DNA of 64,000 nt from Lacisediminihabitans sp040549525 (GCF_040549525.1 NZ_JBEPTM010000005.1:62001-126000), one strand, 5' to 3'. Counted from the stretch's first letter, positions 45,982 through 55,807 are shown. Notes: generated by a model from the sequence alone, not told the origin. Made by a program: numbers and translations.

Positions 45982-48051
45982 ATGGAACCGACACGTTCAG
46001 TGCGCCCGTTTGAGGTCATCAGCGAATACACGCCGAGCGGCGACCAGCCCGCGGCGATCGCCGAGCTGACGTCGCGGATCAACGCGGGCGAGACCGATAT
46101 CGTGCTGCTCGGCGCCACCGGAACCGGCAAGTCCGCGACGACGGCCTGGCTCATCGAGGCCGTGCAGCGGCCCACTCTCGTGCTCGCGCACAACAAGACC
46201 CTCGCGGCGCAGCTCGCCAACGAGTTCCGCGAACTCATGCCGAACAACGCCGTCGAATACTTCGTGTCGTACTACGACTACTACCAGCCGGAGGCCTATG
46301 TGCCCCAGACCGATACCTTCATCGAGAAGGACTCCTCGGTGAACGCCGAGGTGGAGCGGCTGCGTCATTCGACCACGAACGCACTGCTCAGTCGTCGTGA
46401 CGTCATCGTCGTCTCCACGGTCTCCTGCATCTACGGGCTGGGGTCGTCCGAGGAGTACCTGGAGGCCATGATGGCGCTCCAGGTCGGCATGTCGATCAAC
46501 CGCGAGACGCTCATCCGCAAGTTCGTGTCGATGCAGTATCAGCGCAACGACGTCGACTTCTCGCGCGGCAACTTCCGTGTGCGCGGAGACACCATCGAGA
46601 TCATCCCCATGTACGAGGAACTCGCGATCCGGATCGAGATGTTCGGCGATGAAATCGAAGGGCTATACAGCCTGCATCCCCTCACCGGAGACGTGGTGCA
46701 GAAGCTCGACGCGGTATCGGTCTTTCCCGGGTCTCACTACGTCGCCGGCCAGGAACGCATGCATGCCGCGATCAAGACCATCAAGATCGAGCTCGAGGAT
46801 CGCTTGAAGCAGCTCGAGCGAGAGGGCAAGCTGCTCGAGGCGCAGCGACTGCGCATGCGCACGACCTTCGATATCGAGATGATGGAGCAGATCGGGTTCT
46901 GCAGCGGGATCGAGAACTATTCGCGCCACATCGACCAGCGCCAGCCGGGTGAAGCACCGCACTGCCTGATCGACTACTTCCCCGACGACTTCCTCGTGGT
47001 GATCGACGAATCGCACGTCACCGTTCCTCAGATCGGCGCGATGTACGAGGGGGATGCCTCGCGCAAGCGCACTCTCGTCGATCACGGTTTCCGCCTGCCG
47101 AGCGCGCTCGACAACCGCCCGCTCAAATTCAACGAGTTCCTCGACAGGGTCGGCCAGAAGGTCTACCTCTCCGCGACCCCGGGCAAGTACGAGATGGGCA
47201 TCACCGACAGTGTGGTCGAGCAGATCATCCGTCCGACCGGTCTCATCGACCCGGAGATCGTGGTGAAACCCTCGAAGGGCCAGATCGACGACCTGCTCGA
47301 GGAGATCCGCAAGCGCACCGCCGCCAACGAACGCGTGCTGGTGACGACGCTCACCAAGAAGATGGCCGAAGAGCTCACCGAATTCCTCGGGGAGGCGGGC
47401 GTTCGCGTTCGCTACCTCCACTCGGATGTCGACACTCTTCGTCGGGTGGAGCTGCTCACCGAACTCCGCCAGGGCGTCTACGACGTTCTGGTGGGGATCA
47501 ACCTGCTGAGAGAGGGCCTCGACCTGCCAGAGGTCTCGCTCGTGGCGATCCTCGATGCGGACAAGGAGGGCTTCCTGCGGTCGTCGACCTCACTGATCCA
47601 GACGATCGGTCGCGCCGCACGAAACGTCTCCGGGGCCGTGCACATGTACGCCGACGTGATGACCGACTCGATGAAGCTCGCGATCTCCGAGACGACGCGG
47701 CGACGCGAACTCCAGGTCGCCTACAACCTCGAGCGGGGCGTCGATCCGCAGCCGCTGCGCAAGAAGATCGCCGACATCACCGAGTCGCTCAACCGCGAGG
47801 GCGCGGACACGGCGGAGCTGCTCTCCAGCCGGGACGGGCGCAAGCGATCTCCGACGCCGAACCTCAAGCGTCACGGTGGCCTCGCGGCCAGCGGGGCGAA
47901 CGATCTCGAGTCGATCATCCGTGACCTCAACGACCAGATGCTCCAGGCCGCGGGCGAGCTCAAGTTCGAACTCGCCGGACGGCTGCGCGACGAGGTCTCC
48001 GACCTCAAGAAGGAACTTCGTCAGATGGAAGCGGCCGGACACATCTCCTGA
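45982..48051 (+). CDS. uvrB: Excinuclease ABC subunit B
   Basis: Helicase-like damage-verification subunit of nucleotide excision repair (689 aa). Walker A GATGTGKS is at 44-51. The damage-probing beta-hairpin contains YYDYYQPEAYVPQTD, and VVIDESHVTVPQ is the DEAD-like motif. The helicase C-terminal half has LLREGLDLPEVSLVAI and QTIGRAARN. The last 50 residues form the UVR helical hairpin that binds UvrC (LNDQMLQAAGELKFELAGRL). The start ATG 45982 fits the family (FEVISEYTPSGDQPAAI). Confidence 0.97.
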   Translation: MEPTRSVRPFEVISEYTPSGDQPAAIAELTSRINAGETDIVLLGATGTGKSATTAWLIEAVQRPTLVLAHNKTLAAQLANEFRELMPNNAVEYFVSYYDYYQPEAYVPQTDTFIEKDSSVNAEVERLRHSTTNALLSRRDVIVVSTVSCIYGLGSSEEYLEAMMALQVGMSINRETLIRKFVSMQYQRNDVDFSRGNFRVRGDTIEIIPMYEELAIRIEMFGDEIEGLYSLHPLTGDVVQKLDAVSVFPGSHYVAGQERMHAAIKTIKIELEDRLKQLEREGKLLEAQRLRMRTTFDIEMMEQIGFCSGIENYSRHIDQRQPGEAPHCLIDYFPDDFLVVIDESHVTVPQIGAMYEGDASRKRTLVDHGFRLPSALDNRPLKFNEFLDRVGQKVYLSATPGKYEMGITDSVVEQIIRPTGLIDPEIVVKPSKGQIDDLLEEIRKRTAANERVLVTTLTKKMAEELTEFLGEAGVRVRYLHSDVDTLRRVELLTELRQGVYDVLVGINLLREGLDLPEVSLVAILDADKEGFLRSSTSLIQTIGRAARNVSGAVHMYADVMTDSMKLAISETTRRRELQVAYNLERGVDPQPLRKKIADITESLNREGADTAELLSSRDGRKRSPTPNLKRHGGLAASGANDLESIIRDLNDQMLQAAGELKFELAGRLRDEVSDLKKELRQMEAAGHIS

Positions 48052-48141
48052 ATTCACGAGACGCGGCCCGTATCAGCGCGCGCTCTCCTGCCTCCTAGTC
48101 GGTGATGAGGTCGCCCCCGTGGCCTCGGGAGAGCGGATGTC

Positions 48142-49854
48142 GTGTCGTCTGGGAATGCACGAGGGCTCGGATTCTGGATTCGGCGGTACCTTCCGAGCGA
48201 GATCGTGGGCACCGCGACAGCCCTGGCTGCCGCCGCGATCTCCTACCGACTGAGTGGCTCGCTCTTCGTCGCGGCGATCGCGGGCACCATCGGCGAGAAC
48301 CTCGGGTTTTACGGGGTCGCCGGTGCCCGCAACTTCGCCGAGCTGTGGCGCCGTTCGCGGGGGGATCCCGGCGCGCGACGGCGATCGGTGATCGCCCGCA
48401 CCGCCTGGCTCTCGGCGGTCGAATTCGGTCCGGCCGAGCTGATCGACACGCTTGCCGTCCGCCCGCTGCTGCTCTGGCTCGCTCCGCTGCTCCTCGGACT
48501 TCCCGCAGCGGGGTGGATCGCTGGAAAGATCGGTGCCGACCTCGTCTTCTACGGCATTGCGGGGTTCGGCTATGTGCTCGGTCGACGCTGGGATGACGCC
48601 AGGAGGCAGGCCGGGACACCGCCGGTCGACGATATGGTCCTCAGCCCGCAGATCAGGGCCAAACGCATCGACGCAATCCGCCGCTCGCTCTCGGGAATCG
48701 ATCTCGACGCCCTGGTGACGACCCACGGCAGCCCGCTCATGCTGCTCGATCTGGGCACCGTGGCTTCACAATACGGCCGCCTCTGCGCCGCACTTCCCTT
48801 CGTCCACTGGCACTACGCGGTGAAGGCGCTGTCTCATCCGGAGGTCATCGAGACCATTGCTTCGCTCGGCGGATCATTCGACGTGGCGAGCGACGGGGAG
48901 ATCGATCTGGTGGCCGGCCAGAATGTGACCCCGGACCGAATCATCCACACCCAGCCGATCAAGTCCGCGACCGAGATCACCCGCGCCTACGTCCTCGGCA
49001 TCCGCACCTTCGTGATCGACAGTCCGGGCGAGCTGGCGAAGTTTCACAACGTGCCGGCGAACGTGTCCCTCCTCATCCGTCTGGCCTATCGCAACCCTGA
49101 CGCGAAGAGCGACCTCTCCAGCAAGTTCGGGGTGTCGCCCGTCGAGGCCGAGGTATTGCTGTCCCAGGCGATCGCACAGGGCAGTCACATCGCCGGATTC
49201 AGCTTCCACGTCGGCAGCCAGCTCGACAGCGTCGACGCGTTCGTGCGGGCGACCACGGCGACGCTCGAGCTGATGGACCGGCTCGAAGAGAACTGGAACG
49301 TGGAGTTCACGACGCTCGACATCGGTGGCGGGTTCCCGGTCGGCTATCGGACCGAGGTCGCGAGCATCGAGCAGATAGCCGGTGCCCTGCGTCCGCTGCT
49401 CGAGCCCCGATCCCCGCGACTCAACATCATCGCCGAACCCGGGCGCATCCTCGTCGCCGACGCCGCCACGCTGGTGAGCCGGGTCAATGGCGTGCGAGAC
49501 CGGGACGGTGAGGCCTGGTGTTTCATCGACGACGGGGTCTACGGGAGCTATTCCAATGTGGTGTCCGAGGCGGTGAACCCGGTGATCCTCTCCCGCGCGG
49601 AACTCGACGGCGAGGAATCCGCGCTCGTCCCGACTACCGTGGGCGGTCCCACCTGCGACAGCGCGGATGTCGTGGCGCGCCGTTACCCCCTGCCCCCGTT
49701 GCGCGAGGGCGATCTGCTGCTCAGCCCCACGATGGGCGCGTATACCTCTGTGACCGCAACGACCTTCAACGGTCGCCGCGCGGCCAAGGTCGTCGTCCTG
49801 GAGCGAGCCGTGGCCGTCCAGCGTGCGGATGCCTTACGCCTGAGTACGCACTGA
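48142..49854 (+). CDS. Membrane-anchored type III PLP decarboxylase (ornithine/lysine decarboxylase-like fusion)
   Basis: 570-aa fusion. Residues 1-150 form a membrane domain with about four hydrophobic segments; the motif IGxxLxFYGxAG occurs twice, at 50-61 and 130-141, which shows an internal duplication. Residues about 180-565 are a fold-type III (alanine-racemase fold) decarboxylase: PLP lysine Lys228 (YAVKA), His356 (HVGSQ), GGG 395-397, EPGR 432-435, catalytic Cys505-Asp506 (GPTCDSAD) and Tyr534. All key residues of ornithine decarboxylase are intact, so it should be active on ornithine, lysine or a similar diamino acid. The start GTG 48142 is preceded by GGGAGAG. It lies between uvrB and uvrA with no sequence link to repair. 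Confidence 0.85.
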   Translation: MSSGNARGLGFWIRRYLPSEIVGTATALAAAAISYRLSGSLFVAAIAGTIGENLGFYGVAGARNFAELWRRSRGDPGARRRSVIARTAWLSAVEFGPAELIDTLAVRPLLLWLAPLLLGLPAAGWIAGKIGADLVFYGIAGFGYVLGRRWDDARRQAGTPPVDDMVLSPQIRAKRIDAIRRSLSGIDLDALVTTHGSPLMLLDLGTVASQYGRLCAALPFVHWHYAVKALSHPEVIETIASLGGSFDVASDGEIDLVAGQNVTPDRIIHTQPIKSATEITRAYVLGIRTFVIDSPGELAKFHNVPANVSLLIRLAYRNPDAKSDLSSKFGVSPVEAEVLLSQAIAQGSHIAGFSFHVGSQLDSVDAFVRATTATLELMDRLEENWNVEFTTLDIGGGFPVGYRTEVASIEQIAGALRPLLEPRSPRLNIIAEPGRILVADAATLVSRVNGVRDRDGEAWCFIDDGVYGSYSNVVSEAVNPVILSRAELDGEESALVPTTVGGPTCDSADVVARRYPLPPLREGDLLLSPTMGAYTSVTATTFNGRRAAKVVVLERAVAVQRADALRLSTH

Positions 49855-49856
49855 GC

Positions 49857-49870
49857 GAACCCCGAGGTTC
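49857..49870. promoter_or_regulatory. Inverted repeat upstream of uvrA
   Basis: GAACC-CCGA-GGTTC starts inside the decarboxylase-uvrA gap, centred about 38 bp before the uvrA GTG, where a -35 would lie. It resembles a LexA box, but GAAC and GTTC are 6 bp apart instead of 4. Confidence 0.35.
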
Positions 49871-49887
49871 AATGTCGGTGGCCTGCA

Positions 49888-49893
49888 TAGAAT
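49888..49893 (+). promoter_or_regulatory. -10 element of uvrA, predicted leaderless
   Basis: TAGAAT ends 7 nt before the GTG at 49901. The gap CTATAGA contains no ribosome site. Confidence 0.55.
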
Positions 49894-49900
49894 CTATAGA

Positions 49901-52825
49901 GTGTCTATTTCCCGCGTCGAGTCCGGTTCGAAGCTCTCCGTCCACGGTGCACGAGTGCACAATCTCAAGGGTGTCGACCTCGAGATTCCGCGTGATTCAC
50001 TCGTCGTATTCACCGGGCTCTCGGGTTCGGGCAAGTCTTCCCTCGCCTTCGACACGATCTTCGCGGAAGGGCAGCGCCGCTATGTGGAGTCTCTGTCGGC
50101 GTACGCCCGCCAGTTCCTCGGGCAGGTGGACCGGCCCGACGTCGACTTCATCGACGGGCTGAGTCCCGCCGTCTCGATCGACCAAAAGTCGACAAACCGC
50201 AACCCGCGGTCCACCGTCGGAACGATCACCGAGATCTACGATTACATGCGCCTTCTCTGGGCCCGAATCGGTGTGCCTCATTGCGCGGTCTGCGGCGAGA
50301 AAATCGAGCGACAGACGGTGCAGCAGATCGCCGACCAGCTCATGACTCTCGAAACCGGCGTGCGGTACCAGATCGTGAGCCCGGTCATCTCCCAGAAGAA
50401 GGGGGAGTTCGTCGACCTCTTCAAGGAACTGGCCGCGAGCGGATACTCCCGCGCGATCGTCGACGGTGAGCAGGTGCAGCTGAGCGACCCCCCGATCTTG
50501 AAGAAGCAGTACAAGCACGACATCTCCGTGGTCGTGGACCGCCTCGTCGCCGCCGACGACATCCTCACCCGCCTCACCGATTCACTCGAGACCGCCCTGC
50601 GGCTCACCGACGGGCTCGTCAGTGTGAACTACGTCGATGCCACCGGCCCGGACGCCTGGCGCAACTTCAGCGAGAAGCTCTCGTGCCCCAACGGTCACCC
50701 CGTTCAGCTCACCGAGATCGAGCCACGCACCTTCTCGTTCAATGCGCCGTTCGGTGCCTGCCCGGAGTGCTCCGGGCTCGGCACCAAGATGTCGGTCGAC
50801 TCCGAACTGCTGCTCGGAGACCCCGCCTTGAGTCTCGCCGACGGTGTGATCCTCCCGTGGACCCAATCGGGAAAGGGCCTCTTCAACTACTTCCAGCGCC
50901 TGCTCGAGGGCCTCGCCGCCGACCTCGACTTCTCACTCAAGACTCCGTGGCGCGATCTCGACGCCGACATCCAGAGCGCAATCCTCAAGGGCAACGACTT
51001 CCAGGTCACGGTGAAGTGGAAGAACCGCTTCGGGCGTGAGATGAAGTATTCGACCGGCTTCGAAGGCGTCATGCCCTACATCGAGCGCAAGTTCCTCGAA
51101 GCGGAGACCGACTCGGCCCGCCAGCGTTACTCTGCCTACCTCCGGGAGATCAACTGCCCGGTGTGCGACGGCAAGCGTCTGAAGCCCGAGGTTCTCGCGG
51201 TGACCGTGCACGACTTCAACATCGCGGATGTCGCGGAGCTCAGCCTGCTCGACGCGTTCGACTTCATGCAGCGCCTCGAACTCTCCGCTCGGGATGCCAA
51301 GATCGCAGCCCAGGTGCTGCGCGAGATCCGGCTTCGGCTCGAATTCCTCATCGAGGTGGGGCTGAGCTACCTCAACCTCGCCCGTTCTGCAGGATCCCTC
51401 TCCGGTGGCGAGGCCCAGCGCATCCGCCTCGCGACCCAGATCGGATCGGGTCTCACCGGAGTTCTGTATGTGCTCGACGAGCCGAGCATCGGCCTGCACC
51501 AGCGAGACAATCGCCGGCTGATCGAGACCCTCGTGAAGCTCAAGAATCTCGGCAACACCCTCATCGTTGTCGAACATGACGAAGACACGATCCGCACCGC
51601 GGACTGGATCGTCGACATCGGCCCAGGAGCGGGCGAACACGGGGGAGAGGTCGTGCACTCCGGCTCCTACGAGGCTCTCCTCGCCAATACGGGATCGATG
51701 ACCGGTGACTACCTCTCCGGGCGCCGCTCCATCGCCACTCCCACGTCGCGGCGTCCGATCGACAAGAAGCGCATGCTCACGGTCGAGGGTGCACGCGCCA
51801 ACAACCTGCGGAATGTCACAGCGGAGTTCCCGCTCGGTACCTTCACCGCGGTCACGGGGGTCAGCGGATCGGGCAAGTCGAGCCTGATCAACGACATCCT
51901 CTACAAGGTGCTCGCGAACGAGCTCAACGGCGCGCGGCAGATCCCCGGAAAGCACACCCGGGTCACCGGCCTCGACAACCTCGACAAGGTCGTTCACGTC
52001 GACCAGGCCCCGATCGGGCGCACCCCGCGGTCGAACCCGGCCACCTACACGGGCGTCTTCGACAAGATCCGCACCCTGTTCAGCGAGACCCAGGACGCCA
52101 AAGCCCGCGGCTACCTTCCCGGTCGTTTCAGCTTCAATGTCAAGGGCGGCCGTTGCGAGAACTGCTCCGGTGACGGCACGATCAAGATCGAGATGAACTT
52201 CCTTCCCGATGTCTACGTGGTCTGTGAGGTCTGCAATGGGGCCCGCTACAACCGCGAGACCCTCGCGGTGCACTACAAGGGCAAGAGCATCGCCGAGGTG
52301 CTCGACATGCCGATCAGCGAGGCCGCGGACTTCTTCGAGGCCATTTCATCGATCAGCCGGTTCCTCAAGACGCTCGTCGACGTCGGACTGGGCTATGTGC
52401 GTCTCGGCCAGAGCGCCACGACCCTCTCCGGGGGCGAGGCACAGCGGGTGAAACTCGCCACCGAGCTGCAGAAGCGATCGATGGGTCGCAGCATCTACGT
52501 GCTCGACGAGCCGACGACCGGCCTGCACTTCGAAGACGTTCGCAAGCTCCTTCTCGTGCTCAACGGCCTCGTCGACAAGGGCAACACGGTGATCGTGATC
52601 GAGCACAACCTCGACGTGATCAAGTCCGCGGACTGGCTCATCGACCTCGGGCCAGAGGGTGGCGCGGGGGGAGGGCAGATCCTCGCGGTCGGAACGCCGG
52701 AGCATCTCGCCACGGTCGAAGCGAGCTTCACCGGAACGTTCCTCAGGGAGATCCTTCCGGTGGCTCCGGAGCCGGTGCGTCGCAAGAAGTCCCCGTCCCG
52801 CGCCAAAGCCCTCGCAACGACGTAG
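49901..52825 (+). CDS. uvrA: Excinuclease ABC subunit A
   Basis: DNA-damage sensor ATPase of nucleotide excision repair (974 aa). Two ABC ATPase modules: Walker A GLSGSGKSS near residue 37 and GVSGSGKSS near 654; ABC signatures LSGGEAQRIRLATQIG and LSGGEAQRVKLATEL. Zinc sites are CAVC with a later Cys pair (CPNGHP, CPECSGLG) and the C-terminal CENCSGDGTIKIEMNFLPDV finger. The start GTG 49901 sits 7 nt from a -10 box. Followed by uvrC after 9 bp, an operon arrangement. Confidence 0.97.
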   Translation: MSISRVESGSKLSVHGARVHNLKGVDLEIPRDSLVVFTGLSGSGKSSLAFDTIFAEGQRRYVESLSAYARQFLGQVDRPDVDFIDGLSPAVSIDQKSTNRNPRSTVGTITEIYDYMRLLWARIGVPHCAVCGEKIERQTVQQIADQLMTLETGVRYQIVSPVISQKKGEFVDLFKELAASGYSRAIVDGEQVQLSDPPILKKQYKHDISVVVDRLVAADDILTRLTDSLETALRLTDGLVSVNYVDATGPDAWRNFSEKLSCPNGHPVQLTEIEPRTFSFNAPFGACPECSGLGTKMSVDSELLLGDPALSLADGVILPWTQSGKGLFNYFQRLLEGLAADLDFSLKTPWRDLDADIQSAILKGNDFQVTVKWKNRFGREMKYSTGFEGVMPYIERKFLEAETDSARQRYSAYLREINCPVCDGKRLKPEVLAVTVHDFNIADVAELSLLDAFDFMQRLELSARDAKIAAQVLREIRLRLEFLIEVGLSYLNLARSAGSLSGGEAQRIRLATQIGSGLTGVLYVLDEPSIGLHQRDNRRLIETLVKLKNLGNTLIVVEHDEDTIRTADWIVDIGPGAGEHGGEVVHSGSYEALLANTGSMTGDYLSGRRSIATPTSRRPIDKKRMLTVEGARANNLRNVTAEFPLGTFTAVTGVSGSGKSSLINDILYKVLANELNGARQIPGKHTRVTGLDNLDKVVHVDQAPIGRTPRSNPATYTGVFDKIRTLFSETQDAKARGYLPGRFSFNVKGGRCENCSGDGTIKIEMNFLPDVYVVCEVCNGARYNRETLAVHYKGKSIAEVLDMPISEAADFFEAISSISRFLKTLVDVGLGYVRLGQSATTLSGGEAQRVKLATELQKRSMGRSIYVLDEPTTGLHFEDVRKLLLVLNGLVDKGNTVIVIEHNLDVIKSADWLIDLGPEGGAGGGQILAVGTPEHLATVEASFTGTFLREILPVAPEPVRRKKSPSRAKALATT

Positions 52826-52834
52826 CAGCCCGCC

Positions 52835-54751
52835 GTGTCCGACACCGTCGTATGGCGCCCGAAGGCGGGCGAGATCCCTCAGCAGCCGGGGGTCTATCGC
52901 TTCCGTGACGCCGCCCAGCGGGTGCTCTACGTCGGCAAGGCGAAGAATCTCCGCGCTCGACTGAGCAACTACTTCGCGCCCCTGGCGAGCCTGCACGAGC
53001 GCACCCGGCGCATGGTGCTGAGCGCGGCATCCGTCGAGTGGACCGTCGTCGGCACCGAGTTCGAGGCGCTGCAGCTCGAGTTCACCTGGATCAAGGAATT
53101 CGATCCGCCCTTCAACGTGCAGTTTCGCGACGACAAGTCCTATCCGTATCTGGCGATCACGCTCGGCGAGGATGTGCCGCGGGTACTGGTCACCCGCAAC
53201 CGAAACCTCAAGGGTGCCCGGTACTTCGGACCGTATACGAAGGTGTGGGCGATCCGCGAGACCGTGGACCTCATGCTCAAGGCCTTCCCCATGCGCAGCT
53301 GTTCGGAATCCACCTATAAGCGAGCCGAGCAGACCGGACGTCCCTGCCTGCTCGGTGACATCGGCAAGTGCGCCGCGCCGTGCGTCGCTCGCGTGTCGAA
53401 GGAGGAGCACAAGTCCATCGCCCTGGACTTCGCCTCATTCATGGCCGGCAACGATTCGAAGTTCGTCGGCGAGGTCTCTCGAAAGATGAAGGCCGCAGCG
53501 GCAGTGCAGGATTACGAGTCGGCAGCCAAGTTCCGCGACCAGCTCGGTGCACTGGAGACCGCCCTCTCGAAGAACACCGTCGTGCTGTCTGAAGATGTGG
53601 ATGCCGATATCTTCGGGATCGCGCACGATGAGCTCGCCGCCGCGGTGCAGCAGTTCACGGTGCGGGGAGGCCGTATCCGAGGTGTGCGCAGTTGGGTCGT
53701 GGACAAGGAGCTGGATCTCGAGCTGGACGAACTCGTCGAGACCGTCGTGCACAACGCCTACGACGAACTGGATCCGCCGCGGCTCGTCGTCGTGCCGGAA
53801 TTGCCGGATGATGTGACAGAGCTCGAGACCTGGCTCACCGGACTGCGGTCGGAACGGGGTGTCGGCAGTGGCAAGGTGGTCATTCGTGTCGCCCAGCGCG
53901 GCGAGCTCGCCGCACTCGCCCTCACCGTCGCCACCAACGCCCGCAACGCCCTGATCCTCTACAAGACGCGTCGGAGTGGCGACTTCGTGGCCCGGTCGCA
54001 GGCCCTTGCCGACATCCAGCAGGCGCTGGGGATGAACGACGCGCCGCTGCGCATGGAATGCTACGACGTCTCCCATTTGAGCGGCACCAACATCGTCGCC
54101 TCCATGGTCGTGTTCGAAGACGGGCTGCCGCGCAAGGACCAGTACCGCCGCTTCAGCATCCCGGAGTCCACCGACGACACGGAATCGATCTACCAGACCC
54201 TGTCCCGTCGGCTCGCGCACCTGGACGACGATCCGGCGGCCGCGGTGGCGGAGGCCCTGAGTCAGGCCGAGAGCGGAGTGAGCGCAGAGGCCGGCACAAA
54301 CCCGGCGCGTCCGCGTTTCGCCTACCGCCCGAACCTGCTCATCGTGGATGGCGGGCAACCGCAGGTCGCCGCCGCCGCCCGCGCCCTCGAGGACGCGGGG
54401 ATCAGCGGAATCGCGCTCTGCGGCATCGCCAAGAGGCTCGAGGAGATCTGGCTGCCGGGCAGCGATTATCCGGTGATCCTGCCGCGCAATAGCGACGCCC
54501 TCTTCCTGATCCAGCGGATCCGTGATGAGGCACACCGCTTCGCGATCACCTACCAGCGTCAGCGGCGCAAGCGCGATGTCGGCTCGGTGCTGTCCGAGAT
54601 CCCCGGGCTCGGCCCGGCCAGGGTCAAGGAACTCCTGCGACACTTCGGTTCCGTGACCCAGCTTCGCGCCGCCCAGCCCGAGGCCATCTCCGAGGTCAAG
54701 GGGGTCGGGATGGTGATCGCCCAGACGATCTTCGAAAAACTCCGGGAGTGA
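52835..54751 (+). CDS. uvrC: Excinuclease ABC subunit C
   Basis: Dual-incision nuclease of nucleotide excision repair (638 aa). The N-terminal GIY-YIG domain (GVYRFRDAAQRVLYVGKAKNLRARL region, about 18-45) makes the 3' cut. A cysteine-rich segment SCSESTYKRAEQTGRPCLL and C-x3-C (KCAAPC) follow. The UVR motif for UvrB binding is near 205-240. The RNase H-like domain for the 5' cut contains MECYDVSHLSGTNIV and LLIVDGGQPQV. Two helix-hairpin-helix motifs close the protein (IPGLGPARVKELL, VKGVGMVIA). Confidence 0.97.
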   Translation: MSDTVVWRPKAGEIPQQPGVYRFRDAAQRVLYVGKAKNLRARLSNYFAPLASLHERTRRMVLSAASVEWTVVGTEFEALQLEFTWIKEFDPPFNVQFRDDKSYPYLAITLGEDVPRVLVTRNRNLKGARYFGPYTKVWAIRETVDLMLKAFPMRSCSESTYKRAEQTGRPCLLGDIGKCAAPCVARVSKEEHKSIALDFASFMAGNDSKFVGEVSRKMKAAAAVQDYESAAKFRDQLGALETALSKNTVVLSEDVDADIFGIAHDELAAAVQQFTVRGGRIRGVRSWVVDKELDLELDELVETVVHNAYDELDPPRLVVVPELPDDVTELETWLTGLRSERGVGSGKVVIRVAQRGELAALALTVATNARNALILYKTRRSGDFVARSQALADIQQALGMNDAPLRMECYDVSHLSGTNIVASMVVFEDGLPRKDQYRRFSIPESTDDTESIYQTLSRRLAHLDDDPAAAVAEALSQAESGVSAEAGTNPARPRFAYRPNLLIVDGGQPQVAAAARALEDAGISGIALCGIAKRLEEIWLPGSDYPVILPRNSDALFLIQRIRDEAHRFAITYQRQRRKRDVGSVLSEIPGLGPARVKELLRHFGSVTQLRAAQPEAISEVKGVGMVIAQTIFEKLRE

Positions 54752-54761
54752 GTTGGTCGGT

Positions 54762-54767
54762 AGGCTT
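54762..54767 (+). promoter_or_regulatory. -10 element of rapZ
   Basis: TAGGCT 11 bp after the uvrC stop; a start near 54774 would give a leader of about 21 nt with AGGAG at 54787-54791 next to the ATG at 54795. Confidence 0.4.
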
Positions 54768-54794
54768 GACCCTCAGGCAACCGCACAGGAGTGA

Positions 54795-55700
54795 ATGCGT
54801 GACCACGCGATGACCGGAGACAGCTACCGCCAAGCCGAGCAGCACCAGGAGGTGCTCATCGTCACCGGCATGTCCGGTGCCGGCCGCTCGACAGTGGGGA
54901 ATGCGCTCGAGGACCTCGGCTGGTACGTCGTGGACAATCTGCCACCACAGATGTTGCGTCCGCTGGTCGAACTCGCGGGAAAGGCCGGCAACAATCTCCC
55001 GAAGGTCGCCGCTATCGTCGACGTGCGCGGAGGCAAGCTCTTCGCCGACCTCGAAGAGACCGTCGAATCACTTCGCGAGGCGACTGCCGTTCGAGTGCTG
55101 TTCCTCGAGGCGACGGATGCCGCGCTCGTGCGTCGCTTCGAGCAGGTGCGCCGTCCGCACCCGCTGCAGGGTGATGGCACTCTGCTCGACGGAATCGGTG
55201 CGGAGCGCCAACTGATGCTCGGCCTCCGCGAGTCGAGCGACATCATCGTCGACACCTCCGATCTCAACATCCACCAGCTCGCGACCAAGATCTCTGACAC
55301 GTTCTCGAGCGCCGACACTCCGGGGCTTCAGCTGACCGTGCTGAGCTTCGGTTACAAGTACGGGCTGCCGACAGACGCCGATCTCGTGGCCGACATGCGG
55401 TTTCTGCCGAACCCGTTCTGGGTGCCGGCCCTTCGCGCTCTCAGCGGGCTCGATGCCCAGGTGAGCGACTATGTGCTCTCCCAGGAGGGCGCGCAGGAAT
55501 TCATCGAGCAGTACGTGCTCGCGCTCGCCCCGGTGCTCGCCGGCTATCAGCGCGAGAACAAGAGACACGCTACGATCGCCATTGGATGCACGGGGGGAAA
55601 GCACCGGTCGGTGGCCGTCGTTCAGCGCCTTGCCGCGCTGCTGCGTGAACAACCGGGAGTGGCCGTCAGCATCAAGCATCGCGACCTCGGACGCGAATAG
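54795..55700 (+). CDS. rapZ: RapZ/YvcJ-family nucleotide-binding protein
   Basis: 301-aa P-loop protein. Walker A GMSGAGRST is at 25-33, WYVVDNLPP follows, and the C-terminal domain has SFGYKYGLPTDADLVADMRFLPNPFW and the IGCTGGKHRSVA phosphate-binding loop. In E. coli RapZ guides small-RNA decay to control glucosamine-6-phosphate synthase; in Gram-positives YvcJ is a GTPase/ATPase of unclear role. In actinobacteria it normally stands beside yvcK and whiA; here yvcK is missing between them. Confidence 0.93.
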   Translation: MRDHAMTGDSYRQAEQHQEVLIVTGMSGAGRSTVGNALEDLGWYVVDNLPPQMLRPLVELAGKAGNNLPKVAAIVDVRGGKLFADLEETVESLREATAVRVLFLEATDAALVRRFEQVRRPHPLQGDGTLLDGIGAERQLMLGLRESSDIIVDTSDLNIHQLATKISDTFSSADTPGLQLTVLSFGYKYGLPTDADLVADMRFLPNPFWVPALRALSGLDAQVSDYVLSQEGAQEFIEQYVLALAPVLAGYQRENKRHATIAIGCTGGKHRSVAVVQRLAALLREQPGVAVSIKHRDLGRE

Positions 55701-55807
55701 CCCTCGGGCGCGAGCTCGCATCACGACTTCGATGGCTCCGGACCCGGCTGAATCCCGCGGGAACCGAACACGCCATCCTCGAATAACGGAAAGCAAAGGA
55801 AATCGGA

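Noticed and set aside
48073..48726. Minus-strand frames opposite the start of the decarboxylase fusion
   Set aside because: They are shadows of the fusion's membrane domain; the plus-strand product has clear transmembrane and catalytic patterns.
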